Assembly (NCBI GenBank): GCA_028023455.1
Contig: JAQFVV010006238.1
Location: 1,869,478 to 1,933,477, forward strand
DNA length: 64,000 nucleotides
Direction of reading: 5' to 3'
DNA from: Epiperipatus broadwayi
Lineage: Eukaryota > Onychophora > Udeonychophora > Euonychophora > Peripatidae
The stretch's first letter is position 1. Each line of letters starts with the position of its first letter. The notes beneath the pieces were generated by a model that worked only from the letters and a program-made list of their open reading frames with translations, was not told the origin of the DNA and did no database searches. Shown in pieces: positions 1-13,164 of the stretch. Position numbers and translations under genes: made by a program.

Positions 1-1050
<1,050 letters not shown>

Positions 1051-1182
1051 TCATCATATTCAGAATTATTGTAATTATGAGGCAATATTTTAAAATAAGT
1101 TTTATTTTTAAATAAATTATTAATAATATAAATTATTAATAATATGTTACTTTTTATATAAATTAGGATATTTAAATAAAAA

Positions 1183-1655
1183 TGATTGGGAAATCAATAC
1201 ATTTTTATTTACATATAAATTTTATTAATTATAATGAAGAAATTTTGCGCAATGGTAGAATATATATAAAATATATTTTGAGGCTAGAGCAACTGCCATA
1301 ATAAGTTTAAGTAAATCAATATTCCTTTTATGTTTAAATAATAAATATTTACAATCAGAATGTGTTACTTAAAATAAAGTGATTTGGAAATGAAAACATT
1401 TACATATAAGTTTTATTAATTATAATGACAAAATAGCGTGTCTGTTCAATTTGGCGTAACGATAAGAGTATATATGCAGTATAATTTGAGCTCCTGCCTA
1501 GAAATTCGAAGCCCAGGTAATTGTCACAAAAAAGTTTAAGTAAAGCAGTATTTCTCTTATATTTAAGTACAAATATTTACACTCCAAATGTATTTCTAAC
1601 AATGAAATGATTTGAAAATGTAAACAATTTTATTTACATATAAATTTTATTATCT
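1183..1655. repeat. Diverged tandem repeat with tRNA-like core
   Basis: Three units start at 1183, 1380 and 1608 with the shared block tgattKGgaaat followed by ttacatataaRttttatta. Units one and two also share the later block agtttaagtaaa. Unit lengths are about 197 and 228 bp, and the third is cut short near 1655. The middle unit holds a tRNA-like stretch at about 1446-1520, with an A-box-like tggcgtaacgataag and a B-box-like attcgaagcc. It may be an old tRNA-derived SINE amplified in tandem. The tRNA reading is inference. Confidence 0.55.
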
Positions 1656-1660
1656 TGGTG

Positions 1661-3159
1661 TCTCAGTGCTCCAGTAGTGATGTGCCTTTGTGCCAATCTG
1701 CACACCCACACATAGCAAGCAGTTATACCTCTGACCATTTATTGATGTAATAGGGTTTTTTTTTAAAGATGCATACTATAGTAAAGACATACAATGACAA
1801 GATAATAACAGCAATTAGTTTGTTTTTCACTTTGTTAGCAGTGATTAATTAAATCTACAGTTGTAATGGCATATCTTTACTGGACTGGATGTGTAAAATA
1901 AAAATCGCCTTTCATGGAAAAGGTACATCCTGTTTGTTAATAGAAATTATGTTCAAAAAGTACAATACGAACTAGTTTCAATGAAATAATAAAAATAAAA
2001 TTCAAGACATGCAAAGTATTTAAATCTTTTAGAAAAAAAAAAATTCCTGTTAAAAAAGTTAAAAGATATAATAGACTAAATGACCAATAGGTGATATATA
2101 TATATATATATATAGTAGAGTTGCGGTCTACGCTATATTTTGTTCCACACCTATTCACATTCAATGAAAATAGCACATAATAACTCACCTTTTCTTGATA
2201 AATAATGGTTAGAATAGCATGTATATTATTTACTGTACTGTAATTGTACAATATAGTACATTTCAACATGCATATATATACAGAACAGATGCTGTCTGTG
2301 TATAGTGTGTTCTATATATAAATTAAAAGTATGCCTATTATACAGACAATTTAAAACAGTACATGGTAATGTAGTTATTAATATAAATTGAAAGCACATT
2401 TATGTATACAGAACTTCTCCCTCTCTATAATTTTTATATATATATAACCCACTCCTAAATAAGATTTTTTTTTTTTTACTAAATCAATAAGTTTCATTTT
2501 CTCTTTTAACCTTTTCATTGCCCGAATTCTGGTTGGTCGAGTGAGTTAAAACTTTAAACTTTTGATTGGTCAATTACAGAATCAGCAGTAAAAATATATT
2601 CATCTTTTAATATTATATTCATTTTAGTTTCATTTGTAAAAGTATATTAATAATTTGGCAGTTTATGAAAGTGAACAAAAGTTTTTTTCAAAAATAAATT
2701 TATATTTATAAAAATATTCGATTGTGGACAACCTAAAAAGAACATTCATAATCTATTAGAAAATGTTGAGAATGTCAGTGATTTTCTCTCTCAATTTACA
2801 TTCGTGTAAAAGTAAAGAATTTTTACTAAAATCTTAACTATTTTTATAAAATTATTTTATTTTCAGCATATTTTAGCAAAATAATTTATAATATGAAAAA
2901 AAAAAACATTAAAAAAACACTCTAAAACAACATTTTCATTTTCAAAATCAAAACAAAGAAGTTGGAGCGGTGAAAATTATTGACAAGCGCTATTCCTTTC
3001 TTCGAAATGAGAACCAACCAATCAGCATCTAGGAAAGCCTGCCTTCTCCCATTGTTGCAGCTTCTTGCATCAATATTATTGATTTTTTACTTGCAAAATA
3101 ATTCTAGAGTGGACAACATCTTACAGTAATTTTTAAGCTTTAAAATGATCCTAAACTCC
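1661..3159. other. A+T-rich sequence with a TA dinucleotide run
   Basis: No supported gene. A (TA)n run lies at about 2092-2114. A minus-strand open frame here (110 codons, 1937-2269) is rich in Ile, Leu, Tyr and Phe, as expected of random A+T-rich DNA, and includes the TA run. Confidence 0.6.
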
Positions 3160-3290
3160 CTATTGTAACAGTAGCTGGGTTCAAACCCTGTCACAAGGAA
3201 GTTACATAAGATCCCCCAACTGCTTAGATCGGTGCAAGTCAAATAAATTGGATTCAGTGTGTGAATATATAAATAAAGAATTGGATATAT
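3160..3290 (+). repeat. Possible degenerate tRNA-derived SINE
   Basis: The stretch contains a good B-box-like motif, gctgggttcaaaccctg, at about 3172-3190 inside a GC-richer patch, followed by A+T-rich sequence. A similar B-box-like tgtttgaaccctgag occurs near 12770. No clear A box, tail or target-site duplication is visible, so this is only a suggestion. Confidence 0.2.
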
Positions 3291-3868
3291 ATGTCGAAGA
3301 GAGAAAGTTTGAAAGTTTTTTTTTTTTATTTATTTAAAAAAAAAGAGAGATAAAGTTAAAGATTTTTATTTTTATTTTTAAAAATAAAAGAGAGAAAGAT
3401 GTTTATAGTTATTCGTTTTAAAATACATTCATAAAAATATGTTAATAAATTGTGGGAATGCAGTTATATGCAAATATTTAAATTTTCATCTTGTATTATT
3501 AATTTATTTCAAATCTATAATTTTCTATTGTTTTATTGTATATTGCATTTTAATGAGAGTAATGAAAGAACTTTTATATATGTATACCTTGAGGCAATTT
3601 CATGTCTTTTGTTTGATTACTTAGCCACTCAAAATTTCAAGGAATCAAAAGTAAATGCACGGCAGAAAAAGAAAAATGTTAAAAAAAGCATTCCTAAAAT
3701 ATAGATATCGAGATACTGATAAACTATTTTGGGAACAAAAGGAATTGGAGAAATTAGTTAGTTAAAAAAAGAAAAATGAGAACAAGCAAGAGTGGTTTTT
3801 TAAACTGAAATATTAATATTTTCTTGTTGCTAAATTGACTGATACAGCTATGGATTTAGATATAGTAA

Positions 3869-4252
3869 CTCAGACCATCGCTACCACCAGAATGCAGGAG
3901 TAGAAGAATACATGTAAAGGCCGCTATCCTAAGCTCCAAAGATGTAGCTGTTCCTGTTAATTGCTTGCCCTCCAAGAACCATAGGTACCTCATCGATATG
4001 CCACTAAAACAATCCAGGAAGGAAGAAAATATCAAATTATGTACACTCAGAATGTGTCCAGTAAATCATCATTATTTCTTAGACTCAAATACCACAAAAT
4101 GGATGTTTGCGCAAACCTTGTGCTGATGGCAGAAAAAAATTGTTTTGTTCTTCAATAGTAAAAGAATATCTCAATTTCAGTTGGATCGTGAAAATCAAAC
4201 TTACGGGGAAATCAACTTATCCCTATTAGAAATCCCGGGTATTTCAAGCTAA
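3869..4252 (+). pseudogene. Unidentified protein-coding remnant or exon
   Basis: A GC-richer island with one frame that stays open for about 127 codons apart from one internal TGA at 4124-4126. The frame opens after a TAA at 3866 and closes with TAA at 4250. The composition is not that of A+T noise: it is mixed, with Pro, Cys, His and basic residues, for example HVKAAILSSKDVAVPVNCLP, then RYLIDMPLKQSRKEENIKL, and after the TGA LDRENQTYGEINLSLLEIPG. There is no ATG near the start. A second frame upstream (from ATG at 3850, MDLDIVTQTIATTRMQE) ends in a stop at 3901 and could be the same reading before a frameshift. I do not recognise the family. It may be an exon, a decayed host-gene copy or part of a transposon. 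The internal TGA favours a pseudogene. Confidence 0.4.
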
Positions 4253-4660
4253 CTGTAACTAGTTTTATTAACCTAAAAGAACTGAAAATTGCTTATTGTT
4301 ACTCTCCAAAAGTTCAGCCATTGTGTAGAATTATATATTTCAATTTAAACGTATAAATGCATTCCCACATACATGTTTAACTATATGTTCTTTTATAATT
4401 CATTAATTCTGATGTTTGTTTTTTTTTGTCTTTTATGTTATCATTGATATATAAATTATATATATGTTTTTCTTTCTCAATATTTAATTAGCCAGAGTAA
4501 TAAAATTATCTACTTACTTTAAAACAAATTGTCTCTCATTAATGAATATATTTATCGCTTATATTAGCCTAGTTTCCTTCCTGGCAGAATATCAGAATAA
4601 GCAAGTATATTACACATAGTTTTAAATTCTAATGTGTAAGTTTATATATATGTGTCTTAA

Positions 4661-4864
4661 GTTGAAAGGTATATAAAGCAGGGAAAGCTTGTTTCAACTA
4701 CACAAATTCTGTCTGTCACCTCCGTTCAACCTGATGGGTATTATTACCTCCCAGCCCTGGAGTTTGAGCTAGCTGAAAGGGTCGGGCACCTAATTAGCGA
4801 TAGTTTTAAGATTTCTAAAAGGAGAAAGTATAATTCTTACGGTCTTAGTAAGATTGGCGCTTGA
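4661..4864 (+). CDS. Unidentified open frame, possible exon or remnant
   Basis: A 67-codon open frame without an initiating ATG lies in a GC-richer patch and ends with TGA at 4862. It includes SVTSVQPDGYYYLPALEFEL and a basic stretch KISKRRKYNSYGLSKIGA. The mixed composition with acidic and aromatic residues differs from the Ile/Lys/Phe-rich noise frames nearby. A TATA-like tatataaagcag sits at 4670. An acceptor-like site, tagtttccttcctggcag, ends at about 4587 upstream. It is in the same frame as the remnant at 3869-4252 but separated by A+T-rich sequence, so the two could be pieces of one broken gene. I recognise no domain. Confidence 0.3.
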   Translation, partial: VERYIKQGKLVSTTQILSVTSVQPDGYYYLPALEFELAERVGHLISDSFKISKRRKYNSYGLSKIGA

Positions 4865-5494
4865 GGTCATTTAATTAATTGACGCTCATAAATATACTTT
4901 ATCCGAAGAAATTGTTGTCTTTTTTTTAAAATGAAATAATGACCACTGGGTAGATTTTTTTTTCTTATATTTTTTTTTAATGTATATCCTGATATAGGAT
5001 ACATAGATTTTATTTCTTAATATATATTTAAGAGATTCGTATTCGAATCCAATACGGTGGATAGTAGTCAAATTCTATCCACAGGTGTTTTGGCGACTAT
5101 ACAGTCATAGTTTTGTGTTTACTACCCTACGTGGTCAACCGATACATTTTTTTTGATAGACATATAAACAAACAACTAAAATTAATACCAAGGTTGCCTG
5201 TTAAACTATGATAACATAAAAATTGCCCATTTTAAAGCATGTTGAAGCCGTGTTCGAGTTGATTTCCATCTCTCTTTAATAGGGTTAATAAAAGTACTTT
5301 GCAATGCTTTAAAATTCTCATTCATGATTCTTAAAAAAATACAGTATTTTACTAAGGATATAAAGAATAAAACTTTTTGAAGAAAAAAATGCTTGAAAAA
5401 ATCATTGGTCAGTATTTAAATCAAGAAGAAAACATGATTACTTCACATTTGAAAATTGATATTTAGTGAAGAAAAAAATGGGTAAAGTCATACC
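4865..5494. other. A+T-rich sequence, nothing recognised
   Basis: Poly-T and poly-A runs and a short B-box-like attcgaatcc near 5040. No gene seen. Confidence 0.6.
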
Positions 5495-5790
5495 AAAATT
5501 TGTAAAATTTAATAAATATTACCAAAATCACATTTTCCTTTATTTTTGCTATAATATCTTATACAAATCCAAGTTATCAAAATCACTTCGAACACTTTTT
5601 AGCAAAAATCTTTTTTTAAAAAAAGAGTAAAGTAAACTGGCTCTGGAAGAAGACTGCAGGACAGTCGAAATGTAGATGTATGTGTATATATGCACAATAA
5701 AAGGTTTTTGCTAAAAAGTTTTCAAAAGTGATTTGGATAAATTAGATTTATATAAAATGTAATAAGTTTACAAATTTCAGTATTTTTCTT
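5495..5790. repeat. Inverted repeat with a TTTCGACT-type hairpin motif in the loop
   Basis: The left arm (about 5495-5611) and the right arm (about 5703-5785) are imperfect reverse complements. The best part is agcaaaaatc at the left inner end against ttttgctaaaaagt at the right. The loop contains, on the minus strand, acatttcgactgtcctgcag followed by tcttcttccagagcc, a short foldback. A related block, tttcgactata followed by tatcaaggaac, occurs twice at 46.1-46.3 kb. It looks like a small non-autonomous element. Confidence 0.6.
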
Positions 5791-7822
5791 ACTTATATGT
5801 TTACATTTTTTATTTTATTTCTGGTTAGCATATAATTGAAGTCATGTAGCTTGATATTGCATAGTTCATGGCTCCATTGTAATCATATTTGTGGATTATA
5901 AACTAATTAATGTAATCATTACACATGTTCATTTTTCTAAAGGTGGAATAAAGCCATTTATTTTCAAGAATCTGCTAATGAATGTATATAAATATTAATA
6001 ACAGTAATTTTTCCACCGTGACTGTTTCCTTTTTAGGTTATTTGGTCAATGACCCACCAAAAATAAAATGATTTTAATAATAATAATAATATTTATTTAT
6101 CTTTTTTTAAAAAATGTGAATATATTATTTTAATTAAAACTAGCAGTTTTCATAATTCAAATTATACTAATTTATCTTTGATGATTTATACAGTCATCAA
6201 TTCGTTTATTTTAAAATGTTTACAATTCAAATAAGAGTGGATTGAATGATATTTTTTAATTCTATGAATTGTTTTCAACGAAAGCTATTATTTCTAGGAA
6301 TTAGTTTAATACGTATTTAGTTAGCTGGCATTTGTTCGATTCTTCTAGCGATCATAGTTGTTAATAAATTTTTTTCTATTATTTATTTACTCTACAGATT
6401 GAAGAATCAAATTGAAATATAAATCATTTTAAAGTAAAAAAATTTTTCATTACCCACTAATTTTGTATAAAATGACCTCCTATAAAGTTTACCACAAGCC
6501 ACTACTGTTTTCTCGAGCATTTTTTTAAAGATAAATTTTGACTATGATATAACCAGACAACTGATATTTAAAAGCTGACATTGCAATTTGAAATAATGCT
6601 ATCTAGTAATAATATTTGTCTGATTCATTTTTAAATGAAAAGTTGAAGCATTTAGATTATGTTTATTGTCCAGATTTAATATAAAATTAAAAAACAATTC
6701 CATTTTTTGGTTTAAAAGAAGATCTGACAAATATTATAATGGCATGATTTCAGCTGAAATTTATTTTAAAAAAATACACAAGAAAATCCCAGTAAATTGG
6801 TTTTAATTATATCTACAAGTGTGTGAAAATTTTTATAATTCTCTCAAAAAATTAAAAAAAAAAAGTTGTATCACCAGAAAAAAATGTGTTATTGACATTA
6901 TATAAGTGATAATATAGAGACTGAAAAAAAATTGGTAGGATTTAGTTATTTATTGCTCATACCAGGTGATATTCTATTTTCTGGAAACTTAAGTTTTGAA
7001 TATGTAATGAAACCAATGATTATACTTTTCAAAGGCTTAATGGCCATATGATTGCCAAAGACGTAATTAAAACATGGTCACTATTTATATATGCTTGCTT
7101 CATGTCTACTTGAATTAATCTATTTCCTATACTTTATATATAATTTATTTATTAATATCGGCACACATTAGTAATATGTGTGTGTGGGCAATCTTACCTT
7201 TTTTTAAAAGTTAAAGGCTGATTGTTTAAGTCATGCGATTTTATTTTTTTTAAAAATCTTGTTAAAAGTGAATAATGTCTTGTTGTGGAGGGTTCAGGGA
7301 GGGTTGGTGGATGGTTGTGGGTCGCGTCCGGGATCTGCTATGAAAAAAAAAAAAGTAGAATTAAGAAAAAACGTTAAAATATTTTATACAATGGGAGAAA
7401 GGTAGATAACCATTAAAGAAGGGTGCCATATTTTCCCTATCTATACATACAATTGGCTGTAATAGGTACAGGTGAACACCTTTAGAGTCTGAATATGCTT
7501 AAAGATATAATATAGAAAGTTGACCACGAAAGAAATGAAACCAATTTGGCTGAAGGCATGAGAAAGCAATGAGTTAATGGAACTTCAATTAAAAGCAAGG
7601 GGCAATATGAAATCCATTAAGAATCAGAAAGTGGACCCCAGGCATAAAATAATATAGGGGGCATTGTTTAAAAAATTGAGCTTAATATTTTGATTGAGAG
7701 ACAAGCAAAATTCTAATATAGTTTATTTTTGAAAAAAATCTTCAGCATCTATTAAAATGTATCATTCTGGTGATTTGTTCCAATCTTGCATAGTAATAAT
7801 TCAAATAATATGTTTAAAATAC
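5791..7822. other. A+T-rich sequence, nothing recognised
   Basis: Stops in all frames. A short ATA run lies near 6077-6090 and a GC-rich patch of about 50 bp near 7285-7335 has no open frame of note. Confidence 0.6.
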
Positions 7823-7938
7823 CTGCCATTATGAGTGAGTAGTCGGGCGTCGGCTTCTCCATGGTCATCAGTGAAGGCATCCAGAAAAATTGTATCAAAA
7901 ATGAAGATCCATCCACATCCTACCATCTTCATGCCAGT
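7823..7938 (-). CDS. Candidate internal exon, unidentified protein
   Basis: On the minus strand a 116-bp block is bounded by an acceptor-like atgatcttcag (before 7938) and a donor-like ggcag/gtatttt (after 7823). Between them one frame is fully open for 38 codons plus two bases. It contains WIFIFDTIFLDAFTDDHGEA and then DARLLTHNG. The region is GC-richer than both flanks. The mixture of hydrophobic and acidic residues reads like real protein, but I do not recognise it. The opposite strand also has an open frame, from 7861, with a less protein-like, Ile/Leu/Ser-rich composition. No adjoining exons were found, so this rests on composition and splice-like boundaries only. Confidence 0.3.
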
Positions 7939-9110
7939 CTGAAGATCATAAATCTATCTATCCCTCTGCTCAGAAGAAGTCCCAAAATCATCATTTTATT
8001 GCCAGTAAAAATGCTTTCATTTTATTCCACAGTTGTAACTGTAAGTCAATTTTTTTAAAATATTTTAATAGCTAATCTTAACCTTGTTAATTATCTATTT
8101 TATTTATTATTACTGTTAAATCTACTGGCTTAATTATTTAATAAAGTAGAAATCTATTTTTGCTGTTTATTTATGTATATTACCTTGAATGATAGAGGGA
8201 GTTAAATTTCAATCCATTAAATGTGTTTACACTGCTCTGCTCTCAAAATCCCAAGGGATGGAGTGAGCTAAGAAGATGCCAAATTTAAAACTATTAAATT
8301 TTAAAAGTAGTAATAACACTGTAAATTGTTTTCTTAGTTTCTTCTCTTATTCCCCCCTCACCTCATGTCAAGGAAGATTATGTATCAATTCTTAGAATTA
8401 TGTATAGAATTAATGAAGGATGGAGAGCGTTTTTCTATTCAATTCATTTATAAATCAATTTTCTTTGTTTATCATGTTGCCCTGCATATGTAACCTAACC
8501 CATGTGCTAGAAACTGATTTTATTAAAGATATTTGTAATAAAATAATATATTCTAATGAAATTGTTACTTCACATTCCACTAAATTAATAATTCTCTTTT
8601 CATTAAATGATTCTATGTAGTGAAAGCTCCTTTAAATGTGGCAATATTTATAATTCAAGATTTTATTATGTAGAAGTAATATTAATAAAGTTGTCTAAAT
8701 ATACATATTGCATTGTTTATCGATGCCATATAATATCTATATAAATTAAAACTGCAATCCACATATAAGCTATGTAAGAAATAATGGATTTTGCAATCAG
8801 TCTATTTTAGGGATAATTAATCTCCCTAATGCTCAATTGTTATTTAATTAAGTTTTTTCAAATTTACGATTAATAAATTGTTATTATGAATGGGTTTTAA
8901 TTGTAAAATAATCATATGTGGTTACCTGGGGATGTTTATGGTTTATATATAAGTTTCATAATGATTATTTATGTAGGCAGAAGGTTTAATAATTTATTGT
9001 TTATATCTCTATATATTTGTGTTCCTGCCTTTTTATATATGTGGCAATGCTTGTATTATTATTATTCAACTTAATTTAAGTATTCTCTGTATGGTTCATG
9101 CATCATATGG
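7939..9110. other. A+T-rich sequence, nothing recognised
   Basis: No convincing gene. Short open frames at 8420-8620 have noise-like composition. Confidence 0.6.
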
Positions 9111-9420
9111 TCAAACTTCCTGAGGTCACCAGACACCATGAGCCCGGGTTTCTAATCCATAGATTAGTGCCAGTCTAGTGTGCCGGTCAGATTTGTATGT
9201 TCACATAACAAGATCTTGCATCTAGGCAAAAGTACCTCAAATCCAATCATGCACAAGATACACAGGTCAGGAACACTCATGAACTCTGCCCTATTTGCCT
9301 ATTTCCCAGATCTATAACATTATGAGCAACAATCCCAATGACATCGATTTAATTTACTTCTCACCGCCGGCATCGCTCATCGGAGACACAAAAAGACTCA
9401 AGGCTAAATGTTAATGATAG
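9111..9420 (+). other. GC-richer island with a short open frame
   Basis: This 300-bp patch is clearly less A+T-rich than its surroundings. A plus-strand frame of about 45 codons runs to TAA near 9413 and includes IMSNNPNDIDLIYFSPPASL. At about 9145 a tRNA B-box-like gagcccgggtttctaatcc is visible. I cannot decide between a SINE-like remnant and an exon fragment. Confidence 0.25.
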
Positions 9421-9914
9421 ACTAACTTAACAACTAACTATATTTTATGAGCAATGAAGGCTCGTGAGCTAGCATATTAATTATGTATTGAGCGGAGATC
9501 ATCTAGTCAAATTGAACATAAGTAATAACTTAATATATTAACTAAAAGAAAGCAATGGTTCGAGAGTTGATATATATATTTAAGATTTATTAATAATAAA
9601 AATTATGTCGGGTTATTTATCCGACATTAGCCTCATGAGTATTATATATATATTTAATTCATATTTAACAATAACATGATATTTGCATCTATGCCAATAA
9701 TATATATCTGTGACTTAAGGAACTAGCGCTCTTGGAATACATTACTATAATACTATTACACCCCCAGAGACAAAAAGCGCATTTACTTGATTTAAAAAGA
9801 AAATAATTTTACAAGCATATTACATTTTGTTATATTCAATATGATTATTGATTTGAGTTATAAATACTTAATGTGCAGGACGGATAATGAATAATTATGT
9901 AAATGATACTAAAT
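9421..9914. other. A+T-rich sequence, nothing recognised
   Basis: Repeated short tatatata tracts; no gene seen. Confidence 0.6.
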
Positions 9915-10229
9915 TTATCGCATTGATACGCATAGTGAACTAATGGAAATATGTCTGTTTAAAGAAATCACCTCATTACGACTTATGGCTATTTCTGGGC
10001 GATTAATAATCCACTGAAGGGCGGTGCATGCATGGCGGCAGTTTGGGGTGGTCCAATTATGGATCCTGGAGTGTGTTTCATGAATTTTAATAATGAAGTT
10101 TACCGATTTCCTCTGAAAATGTAGGCAGGATCGGGGTTGAGACGAAGGACGGTCGGCAATGTCTTTACTGGGCTGGTTTCCCAGATTGCTCCCCATATAA
10201 AGCATGCACATATGACCAAATGTGTCCAC
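9915..10229 (-). CDS. Unidentified 104-codon open frame in a GC-richer patch
   Basis: The frame starts at an ATG at 10229 and ends at 9915. Unlike the noise frames it contains many polar and Cys/His/Trp residues, for example KIHETHSRIHNWTTPNCRHA and ALQWIINRPEIAISRNEVI. It has no signal peptide or transmembrane segment and I recognise no motif. An acceptor-like ctacattttcag lies inside it (minus strand, near 10117), so part may be an exon rather than one continuous gene. It could equally be a decayed transposon fragment. Confidence 0.25.
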   Translation of the reverse strand: MDTFGHMCMLYMGSNLGNQPSKDIADRPSSQPRSCLHFQRKSVNFIIKIHETHSRIHNWTTPNCRHACTALQWIINRPEIAISRNEVISLNRHISISSLCVSMR

Positions 10230-12099
10230 AGGATGGTTTTACAGCCTGGTTTCTAGGACATGAAGAACGACGATGGGTCTTGACTTAGCAAATATCTCCA
10301 TGTGAGAAAGAAGCACGAATATATATAAACGAAGTGGCCTATATGCACACAATGCTTAATAACATAATATAACTATAACTTTAAAGATTCTCTAAATGTA
10401 TTTATTGCCCATAAATTATGAAATACTCGGCGTAATGACATGGTTTCTTCGTTAAACAAATATGGATAGTAATTCTAATTAAATATAAAAATAAGATCTG
10501 AAGATCCCCCCCTCCTACATTATGTTACTTAATATTATTCATTAACTTCCCATACATTTAATAAATCTCAATCTTGGTTACTAAATGCTCTTATGAAAAT
10601 ACATAAATTAATACCAAATAAATGGGTGGTGGTAATAGCTATGATGGGTTTTACATATATAATATAGATTAATAATAAGAGATAGCGCATTATTTAGAAA
10701 GGAAAATATAAAAAAAACAGATGTCAATCTGTTTTTCTACAGTAAACATAAAAATATAATTAGTTTGTTTATCTAAAATCGCGAGCACCTGGGCAAGTTG
10801 AATAAGACTTGTTTTAATTAAGTTATAAGTTAATTACCCGATAATGATGGGTGGGGGAAATGAAAATAAATTATATGCTTGCGATTTTAGAATATCATTG
10901 GCAGTTCTTTTTAAAATATAAATACATAAATCTAAATGAAAATTATTTGCCGCTTGGAAATAAAGAAAAGAAAAACATGTTATAAGAGGCTTAGTATTGA
11001 TTAGTTATATAGAGTTATAAGAATTACATATTTTGAAGACATTTAATATATGATTAGAAATTAGAAATATCAAAGAGAAGGCAGGATTTAGGAAGTACGA
11101 GCAGTCAAAGTTCTTGTTACCTTGCTATTTGGAAGAGCGATTTTATTACGAGTCAGTCCATCGGTATTGTTTCACTAGATCTAGGGTAGCATTATTCTAT
11201 GGTAGTTAGCATTTCACTTTCATGGGAAAAATATCTAAGGTTCATCAGTACGGGATGCAGAGCTTCATTTATGGGAATAGCATATTAGAATGGAGGGAAA
11301 AGGCAAAATTTCCCCTACTCACGGCACATTGAGTGAGAGTCAAAACTGGTGTGGAATATGTATAGCAACATTATTATTTTATAGTCTGCTGGACCTGAGG
11401 CGGTTTAAGCACTTAAGGTTCATCTGGAATAGTTTGACCGGATACTCTTATCTAGTAAGACGTTTGAAACAATGCAATTTTGATATCAGTTTCTCAAACG
11501 ATTGTTTTAAAATAAATCTTATGATTTTAAAACAAGCTAGCATGGACAAAATTTCCACTAATGGGTTTATTTTATTATTACAAATTCGTAATCTTTTACT
11601 TTTATCTAAGGGATCTTCCAGGTAATTGTTTTTCGAGAGACTTTTTAACAAGATTGCATCATTTCTGGCTACAAAATTACATATGAAAAAATAATAAATT
11701 TCATATATACTTTATATATAATATAACTTTATTAATTTATTCGCAATCTCCTACACTGAAATATATATATAGATTTATTACTTACGCCCGTATATACATG
11801 AGAATATTATTAAGTAAAATATTTTTAAATTAAAATACATAAGTGTTTACATGATTTATTTTAGAATACTAAGCAAAAGAAATATATATGTATTATTAGA
11901 TATGTATGTACGTGCGTGAAGGTGGGTTTGAATATAGTTATATGGTAGGAGATTGGATGTGGGCTGTGAAGCAAGGATCTGAGCATCAGATCTGCTTCAC
12001 TAGGTGCTACAGGAGCCGGAGACTCCTTGCGACTCCCAAATTTCTAGATTTAGCACATCTTCACCTTCTTCTCTGGTGTGTGCCCTTTGTTATAAGCAG
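10230..12099. other. A+T-rich sequence with scattered GC-richer patches
   Basis: Patches at about 11090-11460 carry a 111-codon plus-strand frame (11290-11625). Its second half is Leu/Ile-rich noise and I do not treat it as a gene. The rest has nothing recognisable. Confidence 0.5.
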
Positions 12100-12203
12100 A
12101 TGCACTTCTGTGGCCAGGGACACCCACTCATCAACAGTGAACTATACCATTTGTTTGCCAAGCCGATCCTCATCATATTTATCATTGACCCCACTCACAT
12201 AAG
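12100..12203 (+). CDS. Candidate exon, unidentified protein
   Basis: A 104-bp block lies between an acceptor-like tgtgccctttgttataagcag (ending 12099) and a donor-like cacataag/gtaatac (after 12203). One frame is open across it: MHFCGQGHPLINSELYHLF, then AKPILIIFIIDPTHI. The same frame is also open upstream to about 12004, adding a CALC motif that would give a C-x2-C pair ahead of the HFCGQGH stretch, so the acceptor may not be used. The island is GC-richer than its flanks. I do not recognise the family. Confidence 0.27.
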
Positions 12204-13164
12204 GTAATACTGCAATTTCTAAGTCATGTTTACCATTAGCCTCCACCTGCATTCATCAGCAACCCTGAGTGACCTTAAATTAAAGCCATCCACAGTTTGT
12301 CCCAGTAAACAAATAAATGTATAATAAATTAGTATATTCAAACCTAGAATGGGCTGATAGATTTTCATATTACAGCACACATTCTTATTGCAAGATGCCA
12401 TTACCTTCCACAATATCAAGTAAAGGCCAGTAGATCATCTTAATCCAATATTTATAAGCTACTCTCTCTTTTATTTAATTTTGTAATAAAACTTATATGA
12501 TTCAAATGTGCATCATTATTGTGAGTTGGACCTATTAATTAGTTATATATATTACTTAATAAGTCATTCAATTTCAAAACAAGCACATCCATGGTTTTGT
12601 ACCTTATAGGAATAATATTACCTATGTAGCATTATAAAAATGATTAAACTCCCAAAACCATATCAACAATTGTAAGATAAATAAATTAGTGAAAGGCTTG
12701 AAATGCTAGTGTGGAATAATGTTGTAAGTTATGAGGAACTCTGAGTTGGAGAGTCTGTGTTTGAACCCTGAGCTATGTCACACTGTATGAAGAAGTGAAA
12801 CTGTGACATCAAGGATGTTAATTAGGAGGTTGAGGTTAGGAAACCTAGGTAGGGATTTAAACTAGGAGCATGGTGGTAATCCTGTGACTGCTGGTTGAGA
12901 GTTTCATTCAGTCTTGTTGAGTGATTATACAATCTTGACTGTTACAATATATATATATTAAAAAGTTCCTAAAATATGGAAATACTAAATCAGAAGTTAA
13001 GATACTGATTTAATTGATTAAAGAAGTAAAAAAAGTATAAAAGAAAGTATGATTTAAAAAAAGGCATGCACTATGAAGTATGTAGACAAAAATAATAAAA
13101 ATAGAGAGAGTGGAAACCGACAATAGTAACTTTTTTTTCTTCTCTAAAACCACAAATGTAATAT
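12204..13164. other. A+T-rich sequence with one possible tRNA-like patch
   Basis: At about 12725-12830 a GC-richer stretch contains tgtttgaaccctgag, a plausible B box, but no clear A box or tail. Nothing else is recognisable. Confidence 0.45.

Noticed and set aside
1937-2269. 110-codon minus-strand open frame
   Set aside because: Ile/Leu/Tyr/Phe-rich, includes a TA microsatellite translated as repeating Ile-Tyr; typical of random A+T-rich DNA.
11290-11625. 111-codon plus-strand open frame
   Set aside because: Second half is Leu/Ile-rich noise, there is no recognisable motif, and an overlapping frame on the other strand is equally open.
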